A stretch of 64,000 nt of DNA from Sphingomonas sp. FARSPH (GTDB taxonomy: Bacteria; Pseudomonadota; Alphaproteobacteria; Sphingomonadales; Sphingomonadaceae), in contig NZ_CP029985.1 of assembly GCF_003355005.1 (NCBI RefSeq), positions 806,001 to 870,000 on the forward strand, written 5' to 3'. Below are positions 43,701 to 51,760 of this stretch, in pieces. A model generated the notes under the pieces. It ran no database searches and was not told where the DNA came from. It was given only the letters and a program-made list of their open reading frames with translations. Each line of letters begins with the position of its first letter. Positions within the stretch are counted from its first letter, which is position 1. The position numbers were made by a program, and so were the translations under genes.

Positions 43701-44173
43701 TCGCGGCGTTCGAGGCGGTGGACGGGCATTTCCGGCGGCTGTTCACGACGCTGTTCGATGGCGGCCTGGCACACCTCGCGCTGGTCGAGTCGGACGATCC
43801 GCTGGAGGCGGGGCTGGAGATCATGGCGCAGCCGCCGGGCAAGAGGCTGCAGTCGCTGACGTTATTGTCCGGCGGCGAGCAGGCGCTGACCGCGGTCGCG
43901 CTGATCTTCGCGCTGTTCCTGACCAATCCGGCGCCGATCTGCGTGCTGGACGAGGTCGACGCGCCGCTGGACGATGCCAATATCGAACGCTTCTGCGACC
44001 TGCTCGACCGGATGAGCCGCGAGACGCAGACGCGTTATCTGATCGTCACGCACAATGCGGTGACGATGAGCCGCATGCACCGCCTGTTCGGGGTGACGAT
44101 GGTCGAAAAGGGCGTCAGCCGGCTGGTGTCGGTCGACCTGGGCGGCGCCGAACGCCTGATCGCGGCGCAATAG
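40784..44173 (+). CDS. smc: Chromosome segregation ATPase SMC
   Basis: 1129 aa. Walker A GPNGCGKSN near residue 32 and the C-terminal LTLLSGGEQALTAVALIFAL with Walker B CVLDEVDAPLDDAN form the ATPase head; two very Ala/Arg/Glu-rich coiled coils flank a hinge near 500-610 (PEAGYERALAAALGDDLDAA). SMC compacts and organises newly replicated DNA with ScpA/ScpB, whose genes are not here. The extreme alanine content of the arms mirrors the GC bias and creates long open frames in other frames. Confidence 0.96.
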   Translation: MQIKRLRIAGFKSFVDPADLVIAPGLTGVVGPNGCGKSNLLEALRWTMGENSAKSLRGAGMDDVIFAGTATRPPRDFAEVSILLDGADGEEREVVRRIERGAGSAYRIDGRDVRAKDVGLLFADAATGAHSPALVSQNRIGAVIAAKPTERRAMLEEAAGIAGLHVRRRDAEGKLRATEANLARLDELIAEQDVRAAALRRQARQAARYRALSEQIRVAEARMIFARWREAVAAAEAARAEAAAAAARVATADAAEQAAAAAQQAAATALADARGAALAAREAASEAGHRLATLTTERDVAARRIADLADQRRRIAEDRAREGTLARDAAAALAQLAEEAKALEQGLAAATAEAPAREAALAAAERQARDAEVALAQGLAAQAREAAEVRVADAALAAATARQARAMRAVTEVAAQLTALGAEAPLAHARDAAAGRRTEATARGEAARAALAAAEGDEREAMGARDAAEVARAAARADLAAIDSEAAALTRATQRQGKDRLIDHVRPEAGYERALAAALGDDLDAALAAWPGAAPMPGDPPAPGDAAPLAMRVTAPAALARRLAQVFVVAADDGRALAVGQRLVTHGGRLRRWDGFVADGSGAAAAERLERRNRLAALTAARPAATAAVEQAEGACAGIAARIAAARAAAQAARSAIAAADAALREATRDEDRATAALERLAGQRADLAVREARVAAEAAEAANERAAAEQARAALPDGRESAVATAALGRVAEDARQAVAAARTVCATADRAAQTQRERLATVQAETRGWRARAGEAARRIAEMDRRDAALAQEAAAVDGRPAALDAAIAAERAAHDAARAEAARLATAEGAADEARQQAEAAQRRANAALAEAREGRAGAAARLENQELRRVEMGRLAGERFACPAPVLPERLGFASDGVHAPAAESAAHEKLLLDRERIGPVNLVAERELAELEAAGQDNAAERAELGQAVHRLRGSIGTLNREGRQRLLAAFEAVDGHFRRLFTTLFDGGLAHLALVESDDPLEAGLEIMAQPPGKRLQSLTLLSGGEQALTAVALIFALFLTNPAPICVLDEVDAPLDDANIERFCDLLDRMSRETQTRYLIVTHNAVTMSRMHRLFGVTMVEKGVSRLVSVDLGGAERLIAAQ

Positions 44174-44174
44174 C

Positions 44175-44603
44175 TCAGCGATCGGCGCCGGTATCGTCAT
44201 CCTCGTCGCGCAGCGTGCGGCCGGCAAGCGTGATCTCCGCGACGAAACAGGCAAGCCCCATCACCGCGAACAGCAACCCGCCGCCGAAGAACACGAACAG
44301 GAACGCGGCATGCCCCGAATCGCGCAGCACACCGAAGAACAAGGTGATCGCCGAACAACAGGTCATCGCCCCCGCCGCCGCCGCCAGCGTCACTGCGACG
44401 TCGAGGATGCGCGAGCGCCGGCGCAGCCGGGCGAGCGCCCGCTGGTTGACGCGCGGTTCCTTCTTCAACGCATGGACGCGGTCGCTCACCCGCCCGAGCC
44501 GCGTCGAGAAGACGTTGAGCAGCGAGGCGACCGCGGTGAGGAGGAAGATCGGCGTCAGCGCCAGCTGGATGACGTGCGCGGCGGCGCTGAGCGGATCGTG
44601 CAT
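44175..44603 (-). CDS. DUF2721 family membrane protein
   Basis: 142 aa from the ATG at 44601-44603 (MHDPLSAAAHVIQLALTPIF). Three hydrophobic segments (about 10-30, 65-88, 97-120) surround a basic cytoplasmic loop with STRLGRVSDRVHALKKE, diagnostic of DUF2721. Function is unknown. It is convergent with smc, with the two stops only a base apart. In-frame upstream ATGs exist at 44615 and 44639 but add a Cys/Arg-rich front unlikely to be translated. Confidence 0.8.
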   Translation of the reverse strand: MHDPLSAAAHVIQLALTPIFLLTAVASLLNVFSTRLGRVSDRVHALKKEPRVNQRALARLRRRSRILDVAVTLAAAAGAMTCCSAITLFFGVLRDSGHAAFLFVFFGGGLLFAVMGLACFVAEITLAGRTLRDEDDDTGADR

Positions 44604-44696
44604 GACGGGACACATCCTCGACCGGCATCGTCGATGCAAGCGGTCAAAGGTGCGCTCGTCACCGGCCGCCGGCGTCCCGGCGGCCGGCCATCGCTC

Positions 44697-44849
44697 TCAG
44701 GCGCGCCGGCGCGCCAACCGGGCGAGCGCCTGCCCGACGTAGAGCAGGCAGAGTTCCTGATGGACCACCGCCGCGGCGGGACTGGTCGCCTGGATCGAAC
44801 GGACCGCTTCCTGTTGCGAACGTTCGAGGAGATAGGTCGTCTCGGGCAT
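44697..44849 (-). CDS. Short conserved-looking sphingomonad-type protein
   Basis: 50 aa from the ATG at 44847-44849, preceded by GGGAGC. The sequence MPETTYLLERSQQEAVRSIQ continues with ATSPAAAVVHQELCLLYVGQ and a basic end. It is one or two amphipathic helices without signal or membrane segment. Similar tiny helical proteins (YLxRAxxE...AxxxHxELA..Y) are frequent in sphingomonad genomes; the function is unknown. Confidence 0.65.
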   Translation of the reverse strand: MPETTYLLERSQQEAVRSIQATSPAAAVVHQELCLLYVGQALARLARRRA

Positions 44850-45013
44850 GATCGGGCTCCCTTGCCTCCCCTGCCCGCCCGTTATCCACACCGCACCTTG
44901 CGCCAGCATGACCGGGCCAGCGCGCTTTGTGTCTGCGACCGCCGACTATGTCGCAAAACGTATCGCCATCGCGGTGCTTGCGGCCGAATACGATGGAACG
45001 TACAAGGAACACG

Positions 45014-46261
45014 ATGGCACAGCTCGACACCCGCGAAAAGCTGGCGATCCTGGCGGACGCCGCGAAATACGATGCCTCCTGCGCTTCGTCGGGCACCGCC
45101 AAGCGCGACAGCCGCGACGGCAAGGGGCTTGGATCGACCGAGGGCATGGGCATCTGTCACGCCTATGCGCCCGACGGCCGGTGCATCAGCCTGCTCAAGA
45201 TCCTGCTGACCAACAGCTGCATCTTCGATTGCCATTATTGCATCAATCGCAAATCGTCGAACGTCCGCCGCGCGCGCTTCACCGCGCAGGAGGTCGTGGC
45301 GCTCACCCTCTCCTTTTACCGGCGCAATTATATCGAGGGGCTGTTCCTGTCGTCGGGGATCATCCGCAGTTCCGACTATACGATGGAGCAATTGGTCGAG
45401 GTGGCGCGGTCGCTGCGCGAGGATCACCAGTTCCGCGGCTACATCCACCTGAAGACGATCCCTGACGCCGACCCGGAACTGGTGCATCAGGCGGGGCTGT
45501 ATGCCGATCGCGTGTCGATCAACGTCGAACTGCCGACCGCGGGCGGGCTGAAGCGGCTGGCGCCCGAGAAGGACGGCGCGCGGATCGAGGGAGCGATGCG
45601 CGACGTCAAGGGCGCGATCCTCGATTCGGGCGATGCGCGCAAGAAGTACAAGTCCGCGCCGCGCTTCGCCCCTGCCGGCCAGTCGACGCAGATGATCGTC
45701 GGCGCGGATGCCGCGACCGACGGCGACATCGTCGCGCGCGCGTCGTCGCTTTACGACCGCTTCGGGCTGCGCCGCGTCTATTATTCGGCATTCAGCCCGA
45801 TCCCGGACGCCAGCGCCGTGCTGCCGCTGCAACGCCCGCCGCTGATGCGCGAACATCGGCTGTACCAGTCGGACTGGTTGATGCGCTTTTACGATTATGC
45901 GCCGCAGGAGGTGATGGCGGCGACCGACGAGGCGACCGGCATGCTGCCGCTCGACATCGATCCCAAGCTCGCCTGGGCGCTCAAGTTCCGCGACCGCTTT
46001 CCCGTCGACGTCAATCGCGCGCCGCGCGAAATGCTGCTGCGCGTGCCGGGTCTGGGGGTGAAGGCGGTCGACCGCATCCTGGCCAGCCGGCGCTGGCGGC
46101 GGCTCCGGCTGGACGACGTCGCGCGGCTGACGGTGTCGGTGGCGAAGATCCGGCCGTTTATCGTCGCGGAGGACTGGCGGCCGGTGATGCTCGCGGATCG
46201 CGCCGAACTGCGCCCGCTCGTCGCGCCCAAGCGCGAACAGCTGGAGCTGTTCGCGGCCTGA
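45014..46261 (+). CDS. Radical SAM protein with C-terminal HhH (putative DNA modification/repair)
   Basis: 415 aa from the ATG at 45014 (MAQLDTREKLAILADAAKYD), with AAGGA upstream; an ATG seven codons earlier is possible. The cluster motif CIFDCHYC gives C69, C73 and C76, and the TIM-barrel parts (LFLSSGIIRSSDYTMEQLVE, SINVELPTAGGLKRL) are intact. The C-terminus carries a helix-hairpin-helix (RVPGLGVKAVDRILASRRWR) that suggests DNA binding. It matches the group I know as putative DNA modification/repair rSAM proteins, normally next to a DUF4130/uracil-DNA glycosylase gene, as here. The chemistry is unknown. Confidence 0.9.
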   Translation: MAQLDTREKLAILADAAKYDASCASSGTAKRDSRDGKGLGSTEGMGICHAYAPDGRCISLLKILLTNSCIFDCHYCINRKSSNVRRARFTAQEVVALTLSFYRRNYIEGLFLSSGIIRSSDYTMEQLVEVARSLREDHQFRGYIHLKTIPDADPELVHQAGLYADRVSINVELPTAGGLKRLAPEKDGARIEGAMRDVKGAILDSGDARKKYKSAPRFAPAGQSTQMIVGADAATDGDIVARASSLYDRFGLRRVYYSAFSPIPDASAVLPLQRPPLMREHRLYQSDWLMRFYDYAPQEVMAATDEATGMLPLDIDPKLAWALKFRDRFPVDVNRAPREMLLRVPGLGVKAVDRILASRRWRRLRLDDVARLTVSVAKIRPFIVAEDWRPVMLADRAELRPLVAPKREQLELFAA

Positions 46262-46336
46262 CGCGCAGGTTGAGAACGATTCGCGAATGAAACGGCGCCG
46301 TCGGATCGCCGTTCAACCTTGCGAAGGAGACACGCG

Positions 46337-46822
46337 ATGGCCACTGCCCGCATCTATGCCGACCTGAAGCGCGATCACGACAAGCAGCGCGCGATGCTGA
46401 AGGAGCTCGGCGAACTGAAGGGCGATACCGCCAAGCGCAAGAAGCTGTTCGAGACGTTCCGGCTGGAGCTGCAGAGCCACGCCGCCGCGGAAGAGGAATC
46501 GCTCTACGCCGAGATGCTGGGCAAACCCGACCTGCGCGACGATGCGCGCCATTCGGTCGCCGAGCACAAGGAGGTCGACGACCTGCTGGGCGAGATGATG
46601 GACCTGGATTTCGGGTCCGACGAATGGGAATCGAAATTCTTCCACATGCGCCACCGGTATGAACATCATATCGAGGAAGAAGAGGAAGAGATGTTCCCGG
46701 CCGCCGACAAGGGGCTGGACAAGGCTACCGAGGAACGGCTCGCAGACGTCTACGAAGAGCGCAAGCCAGAGGAGCTGGAACTCGCCAAGGCGAACCCGCC
46801 GGGCGGCGACGCGCGCGACTGA
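46337..46822 (+). CDS. Hemerythrin HHE-domain protein
   Basis: 161 aa from the ATG at 46337, with AAGGAG upstream. A four-helix bundle with the metal ligands DLKRDHDKQR, LQSHAAAEEESLY, EHKEVDDLL and HRYEHHIEEEEEEMFP suggests a non-heme di-iron site for O2, NO or redox sensing. A very acidic helix (EEEEEE) and a charged C-terminus follow. It lies between the radical SAM gene and the UdgX gene, 5 bp from the latter, so it is likely co-transcribed; whether it serves the repair function is unknown. Confidence 0.88.
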   Translation: MATARIYADLKRDHDKQRAMLKELGELKGDTAKRKKLFETFRLELQSHAAAEEESLYAEMLGKPDLRDDARHSVAEHKEVDDLLGEMMDLDFGSDEWESKFFHMRHRYEHHIEEEEEEMFPAADKGLDKATEERLADVYEERKPEELELAKANPPGGDARD

Positions 46823-46827
46823 CGCCG

Positions 46828-48219
46828 TTGCGGGTCGTCACGCTTCCCGCGCCCGACGATTTCGACGCGTGGCGCGATGCCGCGCGCACGCTGGCGGCGG
46901 CCGACGTGCCGCCGGACGATGTGGTATGGCAGGTTGGCGATGCGCCCGCCGACCTGTTTGCCGCAGCGGGGGACGCAGCAGTCGACGCGGCGCCTGCCGC
47001 GACCGGCTTTTCGGTGCCGCGCGGCTTCGTCGATCTGGCGCGCAGCGTCGTGCCGGCGAACGATCCCGAACGCTTCGCGCTGCTCTACACGTTGCTGATG
47101 CGCCTGCGGCGGCAACCGGGGTTGCTGGCGGACAAGGCCGATCCGCTCGTCCGCCGGCTGGAGACGCTGGCCAAGGCGGTGCGGCGCGACATCCACAAGA
47201 TGCGCGCCTTCCTGCGTTTCCGCGAAGTGGGGGAAGATGCGGGCAGCCGCTACGTCGCGTGGTTCGAGCCCGAGCATCATATCGTGCGCGCCAATGCGGC
47301 GTTCTTCGTCAACCGCTTCGCCTCGATGCGCTGGTCGATCCTGACGCCGGAGGTGTCGCTGCACTGGGACGGCAAGGCGCTGTCGGAGGGGCCCGGCGCG
47401 ACGCGCGGCGACGCGCCGGAGGGCGATCCGGTCGAAGAGGTGTGGAAGACCTATTACGCCAGCATCTTCAATCCCGCCCGGCTGAAGGTGGGCGCGATGC
47501 TGAAGGAGATGCCGCGCAAATATTGGAAGAACATGCCGGAAACCGCGCTGGTCGGCGACCTGATCGCGGGCGCGCAAGCCAGGGAGAGCGGGATGATCGA
47601 ACAGGCACGCGTCGCTCCGGGCGGCAACAGCATCGCGGCGTGGCAGGCGCTGCGCGACGAGGCGATGGGCTGCACGCGCTGTCCGCTCTACAAGCCCGCG
47701 ACGCAGACGGTGTTCGGCGAGGGGCCGGTGGACGCGGCGATGATGGTGGTCGGCGAGCAGCCGGGCGACCAGGAGGATCTGGCCGGGCGGCCGTTCGTCG
47801 GGCCGGCGGGGCAGGTGTTCGACCGTGCGATCGCCGCGGCGGACATCGACCGCGCGCGGCTTTACGTCACCAATGCGGTCAAGCATTTCAAGTTCGAGCA
47901 GCGCGGCAAGCGGCGCATCCACGCCTCGCCCAAGGCGGGCGAGATCGACGCGTGCCGATGGTGGGTCGAGCAGGAGCGGATGCTGGTCAGGCCGCAGATG
48001 ACGGTCGCGCTGGGGGCGACGGCGGCGCGATCGTTGCTGGGCCGGACGGTGACGATCGGGCGCGAGCGCGGACGGACGATCGCGCTTGCCGACGGCGGCG
48101 CGGCGTGGATCACGGTGCATCCGAGTTACCTGCTGCGCCTGCCCGATCCGGTGCAGAAGGAAGAGGAATTCGCGCGCTTCGTCGAGGATTTGCGCGGCGC
48201 GCGGGCGGCGGTGGGGTAG
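46828..48219 (+). CDS. DUF4130 domain fused to UdgX-type uracil-DNA glycosylase
   Basis: 463 aa from a TTG at 46828, five bases after the hemerythrin stop. Residues 1-255 are a DUF4130-type domain (AVRRDIHKMRAFLRFREV, FFVNRFASMRWSILTPE, RKYWKNMPE). Residues 265-463 are a family 4-like UDG with Fe-S cysteines (C282, C285), the active-site GEQPGDQEDLAGRPFVGPAG and the UdgX loop KRRIH at 361-365. In UdgX the histidine of that loop (here H365) forms a covalent bond with the uracil-site sugar. The protein would trap uracil in DNA; the DUF4130 role is unknown. Confidence 0.9.
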   Translation: MRVVTLPAPDDFDAWRDAARTLAAADVPPDDVVWQVGDAPADLFAAAGDAAVDAAPAATGFSVPRGFVDLARSVVPANDPERFALLYTLLMRLRRQPGLLADKADPLVRRLETLAKAVRRDIHKMRAFLRFREVGEDAGSRYVAWFEPEHHIVRANAAFFVNRFASMRWSILTPEVSLHWDGKALSEGPGATRGDAPEGDPVEEVWKTYYASIFNPARLKVGAMLKEMPRKYWKNMPETALVGDLIAGAQARESGMIEQARVAPGGNSIAAWQALRDEAMGCTRCPLYKPATQTVFGEGPVDAAMMVVGEQPGDQEDLAGRPFVGPAGQVFDRAIAAADIDRARLYVTNAVKHFKFEQRGKRRIHASPKAGEIDACRWWVEQERMLVRPQMTVALGATAARSLLGRTVTIGRERGRTIALADGGAAWITVHPSYLLRLPDPVQKEEEFARFVEDLRGARAAVG

Positions 48220-48248
48220 CCCCGGTTCCCGCTGGCGTAACCCTCAGT

Positions 48249-48330
48249 CCGTTCGTGCTGAGCGTGTCGAAGCACGGGCCAAGCAGCGCGGTGCTTCGGG
48301 CACGTCCTTCCACACGCTCAGGACGAACGG
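48249..48330. repeat. Inverted repeat of the CCGTTCGTGCTGAGC type
   Basis: Arms at 48249-48267 (CCGTTCGTGCTGAGCGTGT) and 48312-48330 are inverted copies with one mismatch. The inner part is also partly palindromic (GAAGCACG, CGGTGCTTC). It sits between the convergent udgX-fusion and trmJ genes and can act as a terminator. This is a third extragenic repeat family in the window. Confidence 0.75.
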
Positions 48331-48344
48331 GTGGAGTGGCGAAC

Positions 48345-49070
48345 CTATCGTTCCCGCGGGCGGGCGAGCGTGGTGAGGACGCCGCGCATCGTGCGCACCT
48401 CCTGGCTCGACCAGCCGGGCTTGGTAAGCAGCGTGCGCAGCATGCGCCGCGTGGTCGGCGTGCGATCGGGCGGAAAGAAATACCCCGCGCCCTCCAGCAT
48501 CCCGTCGAGCTGGGCGATCATGCCATCGAGTTCGGCCTGCGGCGCGACGTCGGGCAGGTCGACCTGCGGCGGCTGCGCGAGCCCCTGCCCCTTCGACCAT
48601 TCGTAGGCGCACAGGATCACCGCCTGCGCGAGGTTGAGGCTGCCGAAGTCGGGGTTGATCGGCACGGTGAGGATGGTGCGCGCGACCGCGACGTCGTCCG
48701 TCTCCAGCCCTGATCGTTCGGGGCCGAACAGCAGCGCCGAGCGGCCCGGTTCGGCGTGGATGGCGCGCGCCGCCTCCTCAGGCGTGACGACGGGCTTGGT
48801 GATGCCGCGCTTGCGCACCGTCGTCGCGTAGACGTGCGCGCAATCGGCGACCGCGTCGGCGAGCGTGTCGAACACCTGGGCGCGTTCCAGCACGATGTCC
48901 GCACCGCTCGCCGCGGGCCCCGCCTGCGGATTGGGCCAGCCGTCGCGGGGGGCCACGAGGCGCATCTCGGTCAGCCCGAAATTGAGCATCGCGCGCGCGG
49001 CCTTGCCGATATTCTCGCCCAATTGCGGGCGGACGAGGATGATGACGGGGGGTGGGGTGGAGATGGTCAT
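48345..49070 (-). CDS. trmJ: tRNA 2'-O-methyltransferase TrmJ (SPOUT)
   Basis: 241 aa. The trefoil-knot motifs are clear: ILVRPQLGENIGKAARAMLN at the front, ALLFGPERSGLETDDVAVAR in the middle and PINPDFGSLNLAQAVILCAY near 150. It methylates position 32 of tRNAs using SAM. The C-terminal helices (about 180-241) are the family's dimer/tRNA part. The gene lies 48 bp downstream of nrdR. Confidence 0.94.
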   Translation of the reverse strand: MTISTPPPVIILVRPQLGENIGKAARAMLNFGLTEMRLVAPRDGWPNPQAGPAASGADIVLERAQVFDTLADAVADCAHVYATTVRKRGITKPVVTPEEAARAIHAEPGRSALLFGPERSGLETDDVAVARTILTVPINPDFGSLNLAQAVILCAYEWSKGQGLAQPPQVDLPDVAPQAELDGMIAQLDGMLEGAGYFFPPDRTPTTRRMLRTLLTKPGWSSQEVRTMRGVLTTLARPRER

Positions 49071-49118
49071 GTCCCTTGGTTCGTCTGGCCGGGGGTCCTG
49101 TGGGCGTGCGCGCCGACG

Positions 49119-49583
49119 CTAACCCTCGCGCCCGGCCTGTTCCACCGTGCCGGCGAATTCCTCGAAATCGCGCGCCTCGCTGAAGTCGCGATAGACGCTG
49201 GCGAAGCGGATGTAGGCGACCGAATCGAGGCCCTTTAGCCCGTCCATCACCATCTCGCCGATCCGCTTCGACGAAACTTCGCCGTCGCCCGCGGTTTCGA
49301 GCTGGCGCTGGATGCCGCTGACCAGCTTCTCGATCCGCACCGGATCGATCGGCCGCTTGCGCGTCGCGATCGCGACGGAGCGGAGCAGTTTCTCGCGGTC
49401 GAACGGCTCGCGCCGGCTCTCGCTTTTCAGCACCCACAATTCGCGCAGCTGAATGCGTTCGAAGGTGGTGAAGCGCGCCGCGCAACCTTCGCACTGGCGC
49501 CGGCGGCGGATCGCCGCCCCATCTTCGGTGGGGCGGCTGTCCTTTACCTGGCTGTCTTCATGGCCGCAGAACGGGCATCGCAT
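49119..49583 (-). CDS. nrdR: Transcriptional repressor NrdR
   Basis: 154 aa. A zinc ribbon (MRCPFCGHEDSQVKDSRPTE ... RRRQCEGCAARFTTFER) is followed by an ATP-cone (VLKSESRREPFDREKLLRSV). It represses ribonucleotide reductase genes by sensing ATP/dATP; its NrdR-box targets are not within this window. It belongs to the rpiB-glyA-small gene-nrdR-trmJ run. Confidence 0.97.
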   Translation of the reverse strand: MRCPFCGHEDSQVKDSRPTEDGAAIRRRRQCEGCAARFTTFERIQLRELWVLKSESRREPFDREKLLRSVAIATRKRPIDPVRIEKLVSGIQRQLETAGDGEVSSKRIGEMVMDGLKGLDSVAYIRFASVYRDFSEARDFEEFAGTVEQAGREG

Positions 49584-49604
49584 GTCGGTCCGTCAGCGCC
49601 TTCT

Positions 49605-49781
49605 TCAGATCTTGTTGCGGCGCGCATAGGCGACGCCCGCACCGACGAGCGCGCCGAACACCGGCCCGACGAAGGGCACGGGGATCGCCAGCACCGCGCC
49701 GACCGCGCCATATTTGGCCATCTTCTTGCCCAGGCCCGGCGTGTTCTTGACGGTATCCTGGACCTCTTCGATCTTCGACAT
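49605..49781 (-). CDS. 58-residue glycine-rich small membrane-associated protein
   Basis: Read from the ATG at 49779-49781 to a stop at 49605. The N-terminal half is charged (MSKIEEVQDTVKNTPGLGKK), then a Gly/Ala/Val-rich stretch (GAVGAVLAIPVPFVGPVFGA, LVGAGVAYA) of glycine-zipper type ends in a basic tail RRNKI. It could insert in the membrane. It has no family I recognise. It is 3 bp from glyA and 21 bp from nrdR, so it is part of that operon. Confidence 0.7.
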   Translation of the reverse strand: MSKIEEVQDTVKNTPGLGKKMAKYGAVGAVLAIPVPFVGPVFGALVGAGVAYARRNKI

Positions 49782-49784
49782 GGC

Positions 49785-51095
49785 TTATCCTTCGTAGATG
49801 GGGAAGCGTGCGCAGAGCGCGCGCACGCGGCTACGAACGTTCGCCTCGACGTCGGGGTCCCCCGCCTCGCCCTTCGTACGCAGGCCGTCGAGCACGTCGG
49901 CGACCATATGGCCGATCTCGCGGAATTCGGCCGGGCCGAAGCCGCGCGTCGTGCCGGCGGGCGAACCGACGCGGATGCCGCTGGTCTTCATCGGCGGCAG
50001 CGGGTCGTTGGGGATGCCGTTCTTGTTGCAGGTGATGCCCGCCCGCTCCAGCGCCTCGTCCGCGTCCTTGCCGGTGACGCCGAGCGGCCGGAGGTCGATG
50101 AGCGCGAGGTGCGTGTCGGTGCCGCCCGCGATCACGTCGGCGCCGCGCTCCTTGAGCGTCGCGGCGAGCACCTTGGCGTTCTCGACCACCGCGGCGATGT
50201 ACGTCTTGAAGTCGGGACGCAGCGCCTCGCCGAACGCCACCGCCTTGGCGGCGACGACGTGCATCAGCGGGCCGCCCTGCAGCCCCGGGAAGACCGCCGA
50301 GTTGATCTTCTTGGCAAGTCCCTCGTCGTCGGTCATGATCATGCCGCCGCGCGGTCCCCGCAGCGTCTTGTGCGTCGTCGTGGTGACGACGTGCGCATGG
50401 CCGAACGGCGTCGGGTGCAGGCCGGCGGCGACGATGCCGGCGAAATGCGCCATGTCGACCATGAAATATGCGCCGACCTTGTCCGCGATGCTGCGGAAGC
50501 GGGCGAAGTCGATGACGCGGGGGTAGGCGCTGCCGCCGGCGATGATCAGCTTCGGGTTATGCTCGAGGGCGAGCGCCTCGACCTGATCATAGTCGATCAG
50601 ATGCGTGTCGGGGTCGACGCCATATTGCACCGCGTTGAACCACTTGCCGCTCATCGCCGCTTTCGCGCCGTGCGTCAGGTGGCCGCCGGCATCCAGGCTC
50701 ATGCCCAGGATCGTCTCGCCCGGCTTGACCAGCGCCAGCATCACCGCGCCGTTCGCCTGCGCGCCCGAATGCGGTTGGACGTTGGCGAAGCCGCAGCCGA
50801 AAATCTGCTTGGCGCGCTCGATCGCCAGCGTCTCGACCTCGTCCGAGGGCGCGCAACCCTGGTAATAGCGCTTGCCCGGATAGCCTTCGGCATATTTGTT
50901 GGTGAACACCGAACCCTGCGCCTCGAGCACCGCCTTCGAGACGATGTTCTCGCTGGCGATCAGCTCGATCTGCGTCTGTTCGCGGGTCAGTTCGTGCGCG
51001 ATGCCGGCGAAGACGGCGGGATCGGCGTCGGCGAGACCGCGGGTGAAGAAACCGTCGGCGCGGACGTCATTGGCGGGGGTGGGCTGCGTGCTCAT
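49785..51095 (-). CDS. glyA: Serine hydroxymethyltransferase
   Basis: 436 aa from the ATG at 51093-51095. It is a PLP enzyme interconverting serine and glycine and loading one-carbon units on tetrahydrofolate: GYPGKRYYQGC (71-81), QPHSGAQANGAVMLAL, D214 in FMVDMAHFAG and Schiff-base K243 in TTTTHKTLRGPRGG. It starts 4 bp after rpiB and sits in the rpiB-glyA-nrdR run, an order common in alphaproteobacteria. Confidence 0.98.
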   Translation of the reverse strand: MSTQPTPANDVRADGFFTRGLADADPAVFAGIAHELTREQTQIELIASENIVSKAVLEAQGSVFTNKYAEGYPGKRYYQGCAPSDEVETLAIERAKQIFGCGFANVQPHSGAQANGAVMLALVKPGETILGMSLDAGGHLTHGAKAAMSGKWFNAVQYGVDPDTHLIDYDQVEALALEHNPKLIIAGGSAYPRVIDFARFRSIADKVGAYFMVDMAHFAGIVAAGLHPTPFGHAHVVTTTTHKTLRGPRGGMIMTDDEGLAKKINSAVFPGLQGGPLMHVVAAKAVAFGEALRPDFKTYIAAVVENAKVLAATLKERGADVIAGGTDTHLALIDLRPLGVTGKDADEALERAGITCNKNGIPNDPLPPMKTSGIRVGSPAGTTRGFGPAEFREIGHMVADVLDGLRTKGEAGDPDVEANVRSRVRALCARFPIYEG

Positions 51096-51099
51096 CGGT

Positions 51100-51534
51100 T
51101 CATCCTTCCTGCGACAGCTTGTCGACACGGTGCTGGTGGCGGCCGCCGGCGAAATCGGCGGCGAGGAATGCATCGACGCAGGCCTTGGCCATTTCCTCGC
51201 CGATCAGGCGGGCGCCCATCGCGATGGCGTTGGCGTCGTTGTGCGTGCGCGCCAGCGTCGCGGACAAAGGCTCCGACACGAGCGCGCAGCGGCAGGCGGG
51301 GTTGCGGTTGGCGGCGATCATGATGCCGATGCCCGACCCGCAGAGCGCGATGCCGCGATCGGCGCGCCAGTCGGCGAGCGCGGCGGCGATGGCGAAGCCG
51401 TAGTCGGGATAATCGACGCTGGCGGTCGAATCGGTGCCGAGGTCGAGCAGCTCGTGACCCGCGGCGCGGACATGGTCGGCGAGCACGCTCTTGAGCGCGA
51501 CGGCGGCGTGGTCGGAGGCGATGGCGATGCGCAA
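51100..51534 (-). CDS. rpiB: Ribose-5-phosphate isomerase B
   Basis: 144 aa from a TTG at 51532-51534 (MRIAIASDHAAVALKSVLAD). SDHA at the front, GTDSTASVDYPDYG, the catalytic Cys in ALCGSGIGIMIAANR and THNDANAIAMGARLIG identify RpiB/LacA-type sugar-phosphate isomerases. It interconverts ribose- and ribulose-5-phosphate. No ATG is available at the right place, and upstream in-frame codons lack homology. Confidence 0.92.
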   Translation of the reverse strand: MRIAIASDHAAVALKSVLADHVRAAGHELLDLGTDSTASVDYPDYGFAIAAALADWRADRGIALCGSGIGIMIAANRNPACRCALVSEPLSATLARTHNDANAIAMGARLIGEEMAKACVDAFLAADFAGGRHQHRVDKLSQEG

Positions 51535-51760
51535 GGCGGTCGTGATCCCCGGCAGAGGTGAACGGATGTGGCCGCGCCTTAGCCGCCTTGCCCGACGAAT
51601 GCCACCGTCGTGCGTGGCCGAGATCAGGAAGAGATATTGCCGCCGCGCAAAGGAACATGTCCATGTTGCGCCGTGTTGCTGCGGCATGGATCTTCACCTG
51701 CATCAACGTCGCGCCGCGCGGCTGCAACGGGCCCGTGCTCCGCAGGTCGGGGAAGCCGCG

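Noticed and set aside
40712..43980. Several very long Arg/Ala/Ser-rich frames antisense or out of frame with smc
   Set aside because: They come from the extreme Ala/Arg/Glu codon bias of the SMC coiled coils.
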